Positions 25,751-34,640 of a DNA stretch of 64,000 nucleotides are shown here, piece by piece. Source of the stretch: Phenylobacterium sp. Root1290 (lineage in GTDB: Bacteria; Pseudomonadota; Alphaproteobacteria; Caulobacterales; Caulobacteraceae). The translations under genes and the position numbers were made by a program. The notes beneath the pieces were generated by a model, which saw only the letters and a program-made list of their open reading frames with translations, was not told where the DNA came from and searched no databases. Positions within the stretch are counted from its first letter, which is position 1. Each line of letters begins with the position of its first letter. The DNA lies in assembly GCF_001425305.1 (NCBI RefSeq), contig NZ_LMEE01000003.1:372001-436000 (forward strand), given 5' to 3'.

Positions 25751-26800
25751 ATGTCGGACTGGGATGTGCTCGTCGCGAAGGACGATCTGCGCAAGATCGA
25801 GGTGCGAAACGCCCCACCACGGGCGCCCTTGGCGGACGGCGAGGTCCGGCTGGAGGTCGAGCGTTTCTCGCTGACCGCCAACAACATCACCTACGGCCTG
25901 ATCGGCGAGGCCTTCGGCTACTGGAAGTTCTTCCCGGCGGGCGAGGGGCTGGGCCGCATTCCGGTCTGGGGCTTTGCCACGGTGGTGGAATCCAACGCCG
26001 CCGACGCGCCGGTCGGCCTGCGGGTGTTCGGCTATCTGCCGATGTCGAGCAGCTTCACGGCGCGGCTGGCGCGCAAGGGCGGCGGCTTCATCGACACCTC
26101 GGCGCACCGCGCCGAACTGCCGCCGACGTACAACGCTTACGCCGAGGCGCCGGAAGACGCCTCGGACGACCACCGGGCGCTGCTGCGGCCGCTGTTCATG
26201 ACCTCGTGGCTGCTGGACGATTTCCTGTCCGAGGACGCGGCGATCAAGACCCTGGTGCTGTCCAGCGCGTCGAGCAAGACGGCGATGGGCCTGGCCTGGT
26301 TCGCGCGGCGGCGCGGCGTGCCCGTGGTGGGGCTGACCTCGCCGGGCAATGCAGGGACCCTGGCGGGCCTTGGCCTCTATGATCGCATCGTGCCGTACGG
26401 CGAGGCCGGATCACTGAAGGTCGAAGGGCCGGCTGTGTATGTCGATTTCGCCGGCGACGCGCAGGTGAACCAGACGGTGCATGAGGCGCTGGGCGGTGAG
26501 CTGGCGCGCAGCATCATCGTCGGCGGCACGCACTGGAGCGGCGATCGCGCGCCGCGCGCCCTGGCCGGGCCGCAGCCGGTGCTGTTCTTCGCCCCCGACC
26601 AGATCCGCAAGCGCGCGGCCGAGTGGGGGCAGCAGGAGCTGGACCAGCGGTTCGTCGCGGCGCTGCACGAGTTCGTGGCCGACGCGCGCTGGCTGAAGCT
26701 CAAGCAATCGACGGGCCCGGAGGGCCTTCTGGCCGCCTATCGCGAGGTGCTGGAAGGCCGGGCCCGGCCCGACGAAGGACATATCATTCGACCGGCGTGA
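25751..26800 (+). CDS. DUF2855 family protein
   Basis: The 349-residue protein matches what I know of the DUF2855 family: an N-terminal region (ADGEVRLEVERFSLTANNITYGLIGEAFGYWKFFP), a middle LLRPLFMTSWLLDDFL, then LSSASSKTAMGLAW, a medium-chain-dehydrogenase-like Rossmann segment. The overall shape is that of a quinone reductase-like fold without a clear zinc site. No reaction is established for the family. A GAGGAAG ribosome site precedes the ATG. It is followed 24 bp later by the carotenoid oxygenase gene and is probably in one operon with it, controlled by the divergent TetR protein. Confidence 0.85.
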   Translation: MSDWDVLVAKDDLRKIEVRNAPPRAPLADGEVRLEVERFSLTANNITYGLIGEAFGYWKFFPAGEGLGRIPVWGFATVVESNAADAPVGLRVFGYLPMSSSFTARLARKGGGFIDTSAHRAELPPTYNAYAEAPEDASDDHRALLRPLFMTSWLLDDFLSEDAAIKTLVLSSASSKTAMGLAWFARRRGVPVVGLTSPGNAGTLAGLGLYDRIVPYGEAGSLKVEGPAVYVDFAGDAQVNQTVHEALGGELARSIIVGGTHWSGDRAPRALAGPQPVLFFAPDQIRKRAAEWGQQELDQRFVAALHEFVADARWLKLKQSTGPEGLLAAYREVLEGRARPDEGHIIRPA

Positions 26801-26824
26801 AGCCGGCCTAAGAGGAGGAAGACC

Positions 26825-28216
26825 ATGGACGGCGATGTTCGCATCAACCCCTACCTGTCCGGTAACTTCGCGCCGATCCGCAGCGAGGACGACTTCGAGC
26901 TGACGGTGACCGGGGAGATCCCCAAGGGCCTGCGCGGCACCCTCTATCGCACCGGCCCCAACCCGCAGTTCGAGCCGCGGGGCGAGTACCACTGGTTCTC
27001 GGGCGACGGCATGATCCACGCCTTCCACGTCGAGGACGGCAAGGTCAGCTATCGCAACCGCTATGTGCGCACGCCCAAATGGGAGGCTGAGAACCAGGCC
27101 GGCCGGGCGCTGTGGGGCGCGTTCGGCAATCCGGCGACCACCGATCCGAGCGTCTTGGGCAAGGACAGCGGCGGGGTGGCCAACACCAACATCGTCTTCC
27201 ACGCCGGCAAGCTGCTGGCCCTGGAAGAAGGGCATATGCCCTTCGAGATGCAGCCGCGGAGCCTGGAGTCGAAAAGCCCGGTCGAGCAGTACAAGGGACG
27301 TGTCACCGCGCACCCGAAGATCGACCCGAAGACCGGCGAGATGGTCTGGTTCGGCTATGGGATCGGGCCGATGCCGTTCGGCACGGGGATCAGCTATGGC
27401 GTCACCGACGCCAGCGGCAAGGTCGTGCGGCGCGACGACTTCGAGGCGCCCTATTCCTCGATGATCCACGACTTCCTGGTCACCGAGAACCACGTGCTGT
27501 TCCCGGTGCTGCCGCTGACCGGCAGCATGCAGAGGGCGATGAGCGGCCTGCCCGCCTACGCCTGGGAGCCGGACAAGGGCAGCCACGTGGCGGTGATGCG
27601 CCGTGACGCCGACGTCTCGACGATCCGCTGGTTCAACGCCCCGCCGTCCTATGTCTTCCACCCGATGAACGCCTGGGAAGAGGACGGCAAGATCATCGCC
27701 GACGTGTTCCGCTATGACAGCGCCCCGCTGTTTCCGAATGCGGACGGCTCGCCCGGCGCCAAGGCGGCCGCGCGGCTGGTGCGCTGGACCTTCGACCTGA
27801 CGGGGAACTCCGACGCCATCAAGGAAGAGGCGATCGACGACCTGGACGGCGAGTTCCCGCGGTTCGACGAGCGCCACGCGGGCCTGGCCTATCGCCACGG
27901 CTGGTACGCGGCCGATCCGGGCAACGCCAAGACCATCAAGCAGACCGCCATCGCCCACCTGGACCTCAAGACCGGCAAGCGTCAGGTCTACGAGCTGAGC
28001 GGCGGCGACATGACGTCGGAGCCGGTGTTCACGCCGCGCTCGGACAGCGCCGACGAGGGCGACGGCTGGGTGACCGCGGTGGTCTGGCGGGCGGCCGAGA
28101 ACCGCAGCGACTTCGTGGTGTTCGACGCCCAGGACATCGCCAAGGGCCCGATCGGGACCGCGCAACTGCCGCGCCGCGTGCCGTTCGGATTCCACGGCAA
28201 CTGGGTGGCGGAGTAG
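26825..28216 (+). CDS. carotenoid oxygenase / lignostilbene dioxygenase family protein
   Basis: The 463-residue seven-bladed propeller dioxygenase cleaves a C=C bond in carotenoids, apocarotenoids or stilbenoids with a non-heme Fe(II). The four iron-ligand histidines are His163 (TAHPKID), His215 (SMIHDFLVT), His279 (YVFHPMNAW) and His457 (FGFHGNWV). The N-terminus NPYLSGNFAPIRSEDDFELTVTGEIPKGLRGTLYRTGPNP is typical. Soluble, no signal peptide. AGGAGGAAG lies before ATG 26825. No carotenoid synthesis genes occur in the window, and the neighbours suggest catabolism, so a lignostilbene or related plant phenolic substrate is a reasonable guess. Substrate class is inference. Confidence 0.9.
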   Translation: MDGDVRINPYLSGNFAPIRSEDDFELTVTGEIPKGLRGTLYRTGPNPQFEPRGEYHWFSGDGMIHAFHVEDGKVSYRNRYVRTPKWEAENQAGRALWGAFGNPATTDPSVLGKDSGGVANTNIVFHAGKLLALEEGHMPFEMQPRSLESKSPVEQYKGRVTAHPKIDPKTGEMVWFGYGIGPMPFGTGISYGVTDASGKVVRRDDFEAPYSSMIHDFLVTENHVLFPVLPLTGSMQRAMSGLPAYAWEPDKGSHVAVMRRDADVSTIRWFNAPPSYVFHPMNAWEEDGKIIADVFRYDSAPLFPNADGSPGAKAAARLVRWTFDLTGNSDAIKEEAIDDLDGEFPRFDERHAGLAYRHGWYAADPGNAKTIKQTAIAHLDLKTGKRQVYELSGGDMTSEPVFTPRSDSADEGDGWVTAVVWRAAENRSDFVVFDAQDIAKGPIGTAQLPRRVPFGFHGNWVAE

Positions 28217-28230
28217 CGAACCCACCCATC

Positions 28231-28276
28231 CGGTGTTCATGAGTCCCGGTCTTCGGCTGCGCCGAAACCGGGATGG
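28231..28276. repeat. REP-like palindrome, GTCATCCCGG family
   Basis: GGTGTTCATGAGTCCCGGTC is nearly identical to the flank and left arm at 6868. Arms TCCCGGT and ACCGGGA enclose TTCGGC / GCCGAA, making a long near-perfect hairpin just after the dioxygenase stop. It may act as a terminator or message stabiliser. Confidence 0.65.
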
Positions 28277-28352
28277 CACCAGGGAGCGCGCCCTTCTTTT
28301 CCGCTCGGACCTCGCCTAGACCTGTCGCCCTCAACGAGGAGCGGGAGGCGTC

Positions 28353-29333
28353 ATGCGGGCGATCTGGTACGACCGGACGGGACCGGCGCGAGAGGTGCTG
28401 CAACTGGGCGACCGCCCGACGCCGCAGCCGGGGCTAGGCCAGGCGCTGATCCGGGTGCGAGCCTCCGGGGTCAATCCCTCCGACGCGGGCATGCGCGCGG
28501 GACCTGCGCCGATGGCCTATCGGCGCATCACCCCCAACAGCGACGGCGCCGGCGTGGTCGAGGCGGTCGGGCCGGGCGTCGCACAGGCCTGGGTCGGCAA
28601 GCGGGTCTGGTTCTACAACGGCCAGCGCAACGGCCGCGCCTTCGGCTCTGCGGCCGATTACATCGAGCTGGACGTCGATCTGCTGAGCGAACTGCCGGAC
28701 GCGGTGTCGTTCGCTGAAGGCGCGACCCTGGGCATCCCCTGCATGACCGCCCATCGCAGCCTGTTCCTGGCCGGGCCGGTGCAGGGCCGCACGGTGCTGG
28801 TCACCGGCGGCGCTGGCGCGGTGGGGCACTACGCCGTGCAACTCGCCGCCTGGGCGGGGGCGACGGTGATCGCCACGGTGAGCTCGGAGGAGAAGGCGGA
28901 GCGGGCGCGCCAGGGCGGGGCGCACCAGGTCATCGACTATCGCCGCGAGGACGTCGCTGCGCGGGTGCGCGAGCTGACGGGCGGCGAGGGCGTGCACCAC
29001 GTGGTCGAGGTGGACTTCGGCGGCAATCTGGCCTCGACCCTGGCCAGCGTGCGGCTGAACGGCTCGATCGCCTATTACGCAACCAAGGGCTCGCGCGAGC
29101 CGGTCTTTGCGGCCGGCGCGGCCATGGGCCTCAATCTGCAGATCAACAGCGTCTACCTGCCGGTCTCGCCGCACGAGGCGCGGCGCCGCGCGCAGGCCGA
29201 CATCACCCGCTGGATCGGGACCGGCGAGCGGATGCTGTCGGTGGCGGGGCGCTTCCCGCTGGAGGACTGCGCCGGGGCGCACGAACTGGTCGAGAGCGGC
29301 GGCAAGGTCGGCACGGTGGTGGTCGAGCCGTGA
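28353..29333 (+). CDS. NADPH:quinone reductase-like medium-chain dehydrogenase
   Basis: The 326-residue MDR protein has a GroES-like N-terminal domain (RVRASGVNPSDAGMRAG, NSDGAGVVEAVGPGV) and a Rossmann fold with GRTVLVTGGAGAVGHYAVQLAAWAGATVIAT. It has no catalytic or structural zinc cysteines, which fits the zeta-crystallin / quinone oxidoreductase branch. It reduces quinones or enones with NADPH. It is coupled by an ATGA overlap to the small SnoaL-like gene. A REP-like element separates it from the dioxygenase gene, so it may be its own transcript. Confidence 0.88.
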   Translation: MRAIWYDRTGPAREVLQLGDRPTPQPGLGQALIRVRASGVNPSDAGMRAGPAPMAYRRITPNSDGAGVVEAVGPGVAQAWVGKRVWFYNGQRNGRAFGSAADYIELDVDLLSELPDAVSFAEGATLGIPCMTAHRSLFLAGPVQGRTVLVTGGAGAVGHYAVQLAAWAGATVIATVSSEEKAERARQGGAHQVIDYRREDVAARVRELTGGEGVHHVVEVDFGGNLASTLASVRLNGSIAYYATKGSREPVFAAGAAMGLNLQINSVYLPVSPHEARRRAQADITRWIGTGERMLSVAGRFPLEDCAGAHELVESGGKVGTVVVEP

Positions 29334-29704
29334 CCGCGCCGGAAGACGCCATCCGCGCGCGGCGCAAGCTGACCAACAAGCTGATCGCCGCCCACGACGC
29401 GGCGCGGCTGAAGCCGTTCTTCGCGCCTGACGCCAACCTGATCTCGGGCGAGGGCGGGCTCCTGATGGGCGCGCCGGCGATCCTCGCCGCCTTCGAGGCG
29501 CAGTTCGCCGATCCGAGCTTCGTGACCTATCTGCGGACCACGGAAAGCGTGACTTTGGCGGCGGATGGGAACCGGGCCGCGGAGACCGGGACCTGGCTGG
29601 CGACCTGGAAAGATCAGACCGCGACCGGGCCTTATCTCGCGGCCTGGAAGAAGGTGGTCGGCCAGTGGGTGATCGAGAGCGAGACGTTCGTGACGGTGGG
29701 CTGA
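29330..29704 (+). CDS. SnoaL/DUF4440-like small protein
   Basis: The 124-residue protein has the cone fold pattern of DUF4440 / nuclear transport factor 2-like proteins: an N-terminal helix (AIRARRKLTNKLIAAHDAARLKPFFAPDANLIS), then strands ESVTLAADGNRAAETGTWLATW and TGPYLAAWKKVVGQWVIESETFVTV. Members are small enzymes or ligand-binding proteins of varied role. The ATG overlaps the stop of the quinone reductase-like gene, so the two are translated together. No catalytic residue can be assigned. The role is probably linked to the substrate of that reductase. Confidence 0.8.
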   Translation: MTAPEDAIRARRKLTNKLIAAHDAARLKPFFAPDANLISGEGGLLMGAPAILAAFEAQFADPSFVTYLRTTESVTLAADGNRAAETGTWLATWKDQTATGPYLAAWKKVVGQWVIESETFVTVG

Positions 29705-29883
29705 CGCGGCGCGGCGATTGAACAGCGCGCCGCCCACGGCTATGAAGGGGCATGGTCAGCGCTTTTGCAGCCCTTCGCACGCGACTTACCGGCGGCCGCC
29801 GGATCTAGACGGCTGTCCCGGCGGCGGCACGCCAGCCTCATCGACATTCCTGACTGCCCGCCTCCCAGAGAGAGCTGCAAACC

Positions 29884-31551
29884 ATGCTGCGCGACCCTTC
29901 CGTAAAGTACCGCCCGTTCCCCCAGGTCCAGCTGACCGACCGCCAGTGGCCGTCGAAGACCATCACCAAGGCGCCGCGCTGGCTGTCGACCGATCTGCGC
30001 GACGGCAACCAGGCCCTCGCCGACCCGATGAACGCCGAGAAGAAGCAGCGCTTCTTCGACCTGCTGGTCGGCATCGGGGCCAAGGAGATCGAGGTCGGCT
30101 TCCCTTCGGCCGGCGCCACCGAGTTCGACTTCATCCGCAGCCTGATCGAGCAGGGCCGCGTGCCCGATGACGTGATGATCCAGGTGCTGACCCAGTCGCG
30201 TCGCGACCTGATCGAGCGCAGCTTCGAGAGCCTGGAAGGTGCACGAGCGGCGACGGTCCATCTCTACAACGCCGTCTCGCCGGTCTGGCGCGAGGTGGTG
30301 TTCGGCCTGGACCGGGCGGGCGTGAAGGCGCTGGCCGTCGAGGGCGTCAGCATCATGCGCGAGCAGGCCGAGCGGCGGCCGGGCACGGACTGGCGCTATG
30401 AGTACAGCCCCGAGACCTTCTCGACCGCCGAGCTGGAGTTCAGCCTGGAGGTCTGCGAGGCGGTTCTGGACGTACTGCAGCCGACGCCCGAGAAGCCGGT
30501 GATCCTGAACCTGCCGGCGACGGTCGAGGCGTCGAGCCCGAACATCTACGCCGACCAGATCGAGTGGATGTGCCGCCACATCTCGCGGCGCGACAGCGTC
30601 GTGATCTCGCTGCATCCGCACAACGACCGCGGCACCGGGGTGGCGGCGGCCGAGCTGGGGCTGATGGCCGGCGCCGACCGCATCGAGGGCTGCCTGTTCG
30701 GCAACGGCGAGCGCACCGGCAATGTCGACCTGGTGACCCTGGCGCTCAATCTCTACACCCAGGGCGTCGATCCGGGGCTGGACTTCTCGGACATGGAAAC
30801 GGTCGTGAAGACCGTCGAGTACTGCAACCAGCTGCCGGTCCACCCGCGCCATCCCTATGCCGGCGAGCTGGTGTTCACGGCGTTCTCGGGCAGCCACCAG
30901 GACGCGATCAAGAAAGGCTTCGACGCCCAGGCCAAGCGCAATGACCAGCTGTGGGCGATGCCGTATCTGCCGATCGATCCGGCCGACCTGGGCGGCAGCT
31001 ACGAGGCGGTGATCCGGGTCAATTCGCAGTCCGGCAAGGGCGGCGTCGCCTGGGTGCTGCAGCAGGACAAGGGCTTGCGGTTGCCCAAGCCGATGCAGGC
31101 GCACTTCAGCCGCGCGGTGCAGCAGCTGGCCGACGAGACCAGCCGCGAGCTGGCGACGGCGGATATCTGGGAGGCGTTCCAGCAGGCCTATCACCTGACG
31201 CCGGGCCAGCGCTTCGAGTTGGTCAGCTTCGAGGAGTCCGGCGTATCGCGCGTCGATCACCAGCGGGTCTTCGTCGGCCAGTTGCGGCTGGACGGGCGCG
31301 AGATGACCATCCGCGGGCGCGGCAACGGGCTGATCTCGGGCCTGCTGGCGGCGCTCGCGGGCGACTGCGGGGTGAGGCTCGATGTCGCCGACTTCCAGGA
31401 GCACGCGATCGGGGCGGGCAGCGACGCCATGGCGGCGGCCTATGTCCAGTGCCGGACGCCGGACGGCCGCACGGTCTTCGGCGTAGGCATGGACGCCGAC
31501 GTGGCGACCGCCTCGGTGCGCGCGGTGCTCAGCGCGGCGAACGGGGTGTGA
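29884..31551 (+). CDS. leuA: 2-isopropylmalate synthase (long form)
   Basis: The 555-residue enzyme condenses acetyl-CoA with 2-oxoisovalerate in the first step of leucine synthesis. The catalytic barrel has [18 protein letters not shown] (metal-binding Asp), [14 protein letters not shown] and the metal-binding [39 protein letters not shown]. The C-terminal part (about 420-555) is the LeuA dimer regulatory domain for leucine feedback ([14 protein letters not shown]). Length and N-terminus ([24 protein letters not shown]) match the long LeuA type. AGAGAG precedes the ATG. The 179-bp leader region upstream has hairpin-forming sequence. Two complex palindromic repeats follow. Confidence 0.96.
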   Translation: MLRDPSVKYRPFPQVQLTDRQWPSKTITKAPRWLSTDLRDGNQALADPMNAEKKQRFFDLLVGIGAKEIEVGFPSAGATEFDFIRSLIEQGRVPDDVMIQVLTQSRRDLIERSFESLEGARAATVHLYNAVSPVWREVVFGLDRAGVKALAVEGVSIMREQAERRPGTDWRYEYSPETFSTAELEFSLEVCEAVLDVLQPTPEKPVILNLPATVEASSPNIYADQIEWMCRHISRRDSVVISLHPHNDRGTGVAAAELGLMAGADRIEGCLFGNGERTGNVDLVTLALNLYTQGVDPGLDFSDMETVVKTVEYCNQLPVHPRHPYAGELVFTAFSGSHQDAIKKGFDAQAKRNDQLWAMPYLPIDPADLGGSYEAVIRVNSQSGKGGVAWVLQQDKGLRLPKPMQAHFSRAVQQLADETSRELATADIWEAFQQAYHLTPGQRFELVSFEESGVSRVDHQRVFVGQLRLDGREMTIRGRGNGLISGLLAALAGDCGVRLDVADFQEHAIGAGSDAMAAAYVQCRTPDGRTVFGVGMDADVATASVRAVLSAANGV

Positions 31552-31557
31552 CGACAA

Positions 31558-31673
31558 TTGCTCCCCCACTGGGGGAGCTGTCAGCGAAGCTGACTGAGGG
31601 GGACTTCGGACTCAGCAGGCCCCCTCCGTCTCGCGGCGGCGTCGCGATCCACCTCCCCCAGTGGGGGAGGAAC
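31558..31673. repeat. compound palindromic repeat, CTCCCCCA-N-TGGGGGAG type
   Basis: Two near-identical self-complementary units (CTCCCCCACTGGGGGAG at 31561 and CTCCCCCAGTGGGGGAG at about 31653) bracket a GTCAGC-GAA-GCTGAC hairpin and GAGGGGG / CCCCCTC segments. The whole forms a nested inverted repeat after leuA. I recall similar sequences as common intergenic repeats in Caulobacterales. Confidence 0.7.
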
Positions 31674-31684
31674 TAAGGCTTGCC

Positions 31685-31778
31685 GCTCATCCGGGTGAAG
31701 GCCGGGGCCCAGCGCATCGACCGGGCCGGTGACCGACTCCAAGCACGGCCGTGGGCCCCGGCCTTCGCCAGGATGAGC
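31685..31778. repeat. 27-bp inverted repeat downstream of tonB
   Basis: Left arm 31685-31711 begins GCTCATCC and ends GGCCGGGGCCCA; right arm 31752-31778 is its reverse complement at 25 of 27 positions. The 40-base centre itself has GGCCGGTGACC text. It ends 2 bp from the tonB stop, so it would form a large 3-prime stem in the tonB message. Confidence 0.75.
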
Positions 31779-31779
31779 G

Positions 31780-32487
31780 TCAGCGGGTGAGGAAGAACTC
31801 CACGGGGGTGGAGACCTCGATCCGTTCGCCGCGCACGGTGTGCGGGGCGCCGGGGAAGGGGTTGGAGCGGTCCAGCATGGCCATGGCCTCGGCGTCGAGG
31901 CTGGCGTAGCCGGATGAGCGGGTGACGTCGCCGCCCAGCAGCCGGCCCTGGCGGTCGACCGAGAAGTGGACATGGACCACGCCCTCCTCCCGGCGCATGC
32001 GGGCGCGCTTGGGATAGGTCTTGTGGGCTTCCAGCCAGGCGCGCAGGCGCGAGGCGTAGTCGGGGCTGGCCCCGTTCCGGGCGTCGATGTCGAGGCCCTC
32101 GCGCGTTCCCAGGCGCTGGGGCTGTGCGGCCTGGGCCGGCGGTCCGGCGGCGGCGACCTGGACCTGCGCGGGCGAAGGCGCGGGCGCCTGGGCAGGCGCA
32201 GCCGACGGCGCCGCCGTGGCGACTTCCCGGACTTGGGACGGTGTCGGCTGGGCGGCGGAAGTCGTCGGCGCAGGCTCCCGAGGAGGGGAGGAAGGAGCCT
32301 GCGCCGACGCAGGGACCGGGGCGTTATTCGCGCCGCCCCGGACCTGAACCAGTTCCGCCAGGATCACGGTCTCGTCCCACACCGCAGGCGCCTCGGCCCC
32401 CGAGCGCATGACCAGGGCGATGAGCCCAAGGTTCAGCACCGCGGAGAACGCGAAGGCGACCGTTCGCGTGGGCGTGACCGCGATCAT
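31780..32487 (-). CDS. tonB: TonB family energy transducer
   Basis: The 235-residue protein has one N-terminal membrane anchor (VAFAFSAVLNLGLIALVM), a Pro/Ala/Gln-rich periplasmic linker (about 50-135) and a TonB C-terminal domain (about 140-235: YASRLRAWLEAHKTYPKRARMRREEGVVHVHFSVDRQGRLLGGDVTRSSGYASLDAEAM). It passes inner-membrane proton-motive energy from ExbB/ExbD to outer membrane receptors. ATG 32487 overlaps the receptor stop as TGATG, so it is translated from the same message and is likely dedicated to that receptor. exbBD are not in the window. Confidence 0.93.
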   Translation of the reverse strand: MIAVTPTRTVAFAFSAVLNLGLIALVMRSGAEAPAVWDETVILAELVQVRGGANNAPVPASAQAPSSPPREPAPTTSAAQPTPSQVREVATAAPSAAPAQAPAPSPAQVQVAAAGPPAQAAQPQRLGTREGLDIDARNGASPDYASRLRAWLEAHKTYPKRARMRREEGVVHVHFSVDRQGRLLGGDVTRSSGYASLDAEAMAMLDRSNPFPGAPHTVRGERIEVSTPVEFFLTR

Positions 32488-34529
32488 CAGAAGGTGCGCG
32501 CCAGGGTCAGCTTGAAGGTCCGGCCTTCGGCGTCGAGGGACGCCAGGTGGCGGCGGAACTGCTTGTCCAGCACGTTGTCGACCGCGGCGCGGACCTCCAG
32601 GCCCTCGAACGGACCCTGGTCCGGCGTCCAGGTCAGGAATAGGCCGTGCACGCCGTAGCCGCCTGTGCGGCGGCCGCCGGGCCCGATGTCGTCCTGGTCG
32701 GCGGCGAACTCACCGCGCCAGCCGGCGCTCAGGTTCTGGTCGGTGAAGCGCCAGCCGACGGTCATGTCGAGTTCGTCGGCGGGGATGGTGTTGAGCGGCA
32801 GGCCGGTCAGGCGGTTCTCGCCCTCGATCCGCGAGAGGCCGGCGCGGGCGAAGAGATTGCGCGAGGCGTATTCGGCCTCGATCTCGACGCCCTCGAACCG
32901 CGATTCGCCGACATTGACGAAGTAGGCCGAGTTGGCGGTGCCCCGGGTGATCAGATTGGACACGTCGTTGCGGAAGGCGGTGACCTTGGCGCGGACGGCG
33001 TCGCCCTGGTTCAGGACGTCGTCGAACGAGAGGGTGAAGCCGCCCTCGAAGTTGTCCGACTCCTCCGGCTTCAGGTTGAGGCTGAAGTTGGAGGCCGTGG
33101 CGCTGGTGCGGCTGTAGATCTCGTCCAGCACCGGCATGCGCACGGTGCGGGCGACCGAGCCGAACACCGCGAAGTTGTCGGTGAAGGAGTAGAGCACGGC
33201 CAGCTTCGGCGAGGCGGCGCTGTCTTCGACCTGCGTGCGGTTGGTGACGCCGGCGCCGGGCTTCAGCTTGGTCCAGTCGACGCGGACGCCCGGAATGATG
33301 GTCAGCTTGTCGGTCCAGATCAGCTCGGCCTGGGCGAACAGGCCGTACTTGTCCATGTCGCCTTCCGGGTGGGTCGCGGCGCCGGGCGTCGTGGTCCCGG
33401 CCGCGTTCATGCGCGGATTGCGCCGCTCCTGCTTGTAGGCCTGGGCGCCGAGGAACAGGAAGCCGGTCCAGTCGTCGCCCCAGTCGAAGCGCGAGGTGTT
33501 CTGCACGCGGCCCTGCCAGGTCTCGTACGAGAACTCGGAATAGACTACGCCGGGCAGGAAGGTGGTCTCGCGCTGCTCGACCTTGGAGTTGGCGTAGGAG
33601 AGCTGGGCTTCGAGGTCGAACAGCTTGGAGCCGCCGAAGTCGTTCTCGTAGCCGAGGGTGGCGGTGATGTCGTCGACCTTGCGGCGGACAGGGGTCGTGC
33701 CGAAGGCCTCGGCCTGGTCGTACATCTGGGTGCTGTCGGACAGCCAGTTCTGGTAGGTCGCCCAGACGCTGTGGTCCTTGTCGCCGCCGACATAGTAACG
33801 GCCCTTCAGCAGGTAGGAGCTGGAGGAGACGCCCGAGGGGACGACGGTCGTGCCGTCGCCGCTCTTGTAGTTGTCGGCCTCGCGGCGGGTGTACATCGCC
33901 AGCAGGTCGAGGTTCTCGGCCGGTTGGCCCGCGACGATGGCCGAGCCGGAGACGCCTTCGGCGTTGCTTTCGAAGCCGGCGCGCAGGCGCACGGCGAAGC
34001 GGTCGTCGCCGGTCAGGAAGTCGGAGGCGTCCTTGGTGGTGAAGTTGACCACGCCGGCCAGGGCGCCGGCCCCGTAGAGGGTGGACGAGGCTGGTCCGCG
34101 CAGGACCTCGACGCGCTTGTACATGTCCGGCTCGCTGAACAGCGCGCCCATCCGGTACTGCTCGTAGAACTTCGTCACCCCGTCGATCTGGGTGAGGATG
34201 CGGCTGTCGGAGTCGGCGATGCCGGTGCCCATGCCGCGGATGTTGAAGCCTTGGCCGAGGGCCGAGACGCCGCCGACGACGCTGACGCCGGGAATGGCCT
34301 CCAGCAGGTCGCCCATGGTGGTCGCCTGGGCGTTGTCGATGTCGTCCTGGTCGAGGGCGGTCACCGCCTGGGGCGTGTCGATGGCGACCTTTTCGGCGCC
34401 GGCGGAGACGACGATGCGGCCGAGCGACAGCTGCGAGGCCGCGCCTTCCGGCGCCTGCTGGGCGTTCGCCGCTCCGGCCAGCAGCAGGACCGAAGCCCCC
34501 GCCAGAAGTCCAATCCGTCTACGCCCCAT
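32487..34529 (-). CDS. TonB-dependent receptor, heme/hemoglobin-siderophore type
   Basis: The receptor is about 680 residues, with a signal peptide (GRRRIGLLAGASVLLLAGAANAQ), a TonB box-like SLGRIVVSAG, a plug (GDLLEAIPGVSVVGG, FNIRGMGTGIADSDSRILTQIDG, VLRGPASSTLYGAGALAGVVNF) and a barrel ending FKLTLARTF. The plug spacing and IRGMG / YGAGALAGVV text resemble the hemoglobin/transferrin/lactoferrin group. I start at ATG 34529, with GGGG 6 bases upstream; ATG 34541 would add four residues. Its gene-coupled tonB and two Fur-like boxes upstream suggest iron-controlled uptake of heme or a metal complex. The ligand is inferred, and copper or another metal remains possible. Confidence 0.9.
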   Translation of the reverse strand: MGRRRIGLLAGASVLLLAGAANAQQAPEGAASQLSLGRIVVSAGAEKVAIDTPQAVTALDQDDIDNAQATTMGDLLEAIPGVSVVGGVSALGQGFNIRGMGTGIADSDSRILTQIDGVTKFYEQYRMGALFSEPDMYKRVEVLRGPASSTLYGAGALAGVVNFTTKDASDFLTGDDRFAVRLRAGFESNAEGVSGSAIVAGQPAENLDLLAMYTRREADNYKSGDGTTVVPSGVSSSSYLLKGRYYVGGDKDHSVWATYQNWLSDSTQMYDQAEAFGTTPVRRKVDDITATLGYENDFGGSKLFDLEAQLSYANSKVEQRETTFLPGVVYSEFSYETWQGRVQNTSRFDWGDDWTGFLFLGAQAYKQERRNPRMNAAGTTTPGAATHPEGDMDKYGLFAQAELIWTDKLTIIPGVRVDWTKLKPGAGVTNRTQVEDSAASPKLAVLYSFTDNFAVFGSVARTVRMPVLDEIYSRTSATASNFSLNLKPEESDNFEGGFTLSFDDVLNQGDAVRAKVTAFRNDVSNLITRGTANSAYFVNVGESRFEGVEIEAEYASRNLFARAGLSRIEGENRLTGLPLNTIPADELDMTVGWRFTDQNLSAGWRGEFAADQDDIGPGGRRTGGYGVHGLFLTWTPDQGPFEGLEVRAAVDNVLDKQFRRHLASLDAEGRTFKLTLARTF

Positions 34530-34559
34530 GCCGCGCCCCATTTCCAAGATATATGCAAG

Positions 34560-34574
34560 TGCGAGTCAATCGCA
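34560..34574. promoter_or_regulatory. Fur-like box 1
   Basis: TGCGAGTCAATCGCA is a 15-bp imperfect palindrome (TGCGA / TCGCA arms) that fits the same TGCRAGTSA..YGCA pattern as the box at 34641. It lies 31 bp upstream of the receptor start. An overlapping TGCAAGTG lies just before it, so a multi-dimer site is possible. Confidence 0.55.
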
Positions 34575-34640
34575 TATGACTCGTGCGACGCCCCCCGTGG
34601 GCGCTCAATGAGGCCGCTAATGCAGCATCCGAAAGTCAAT

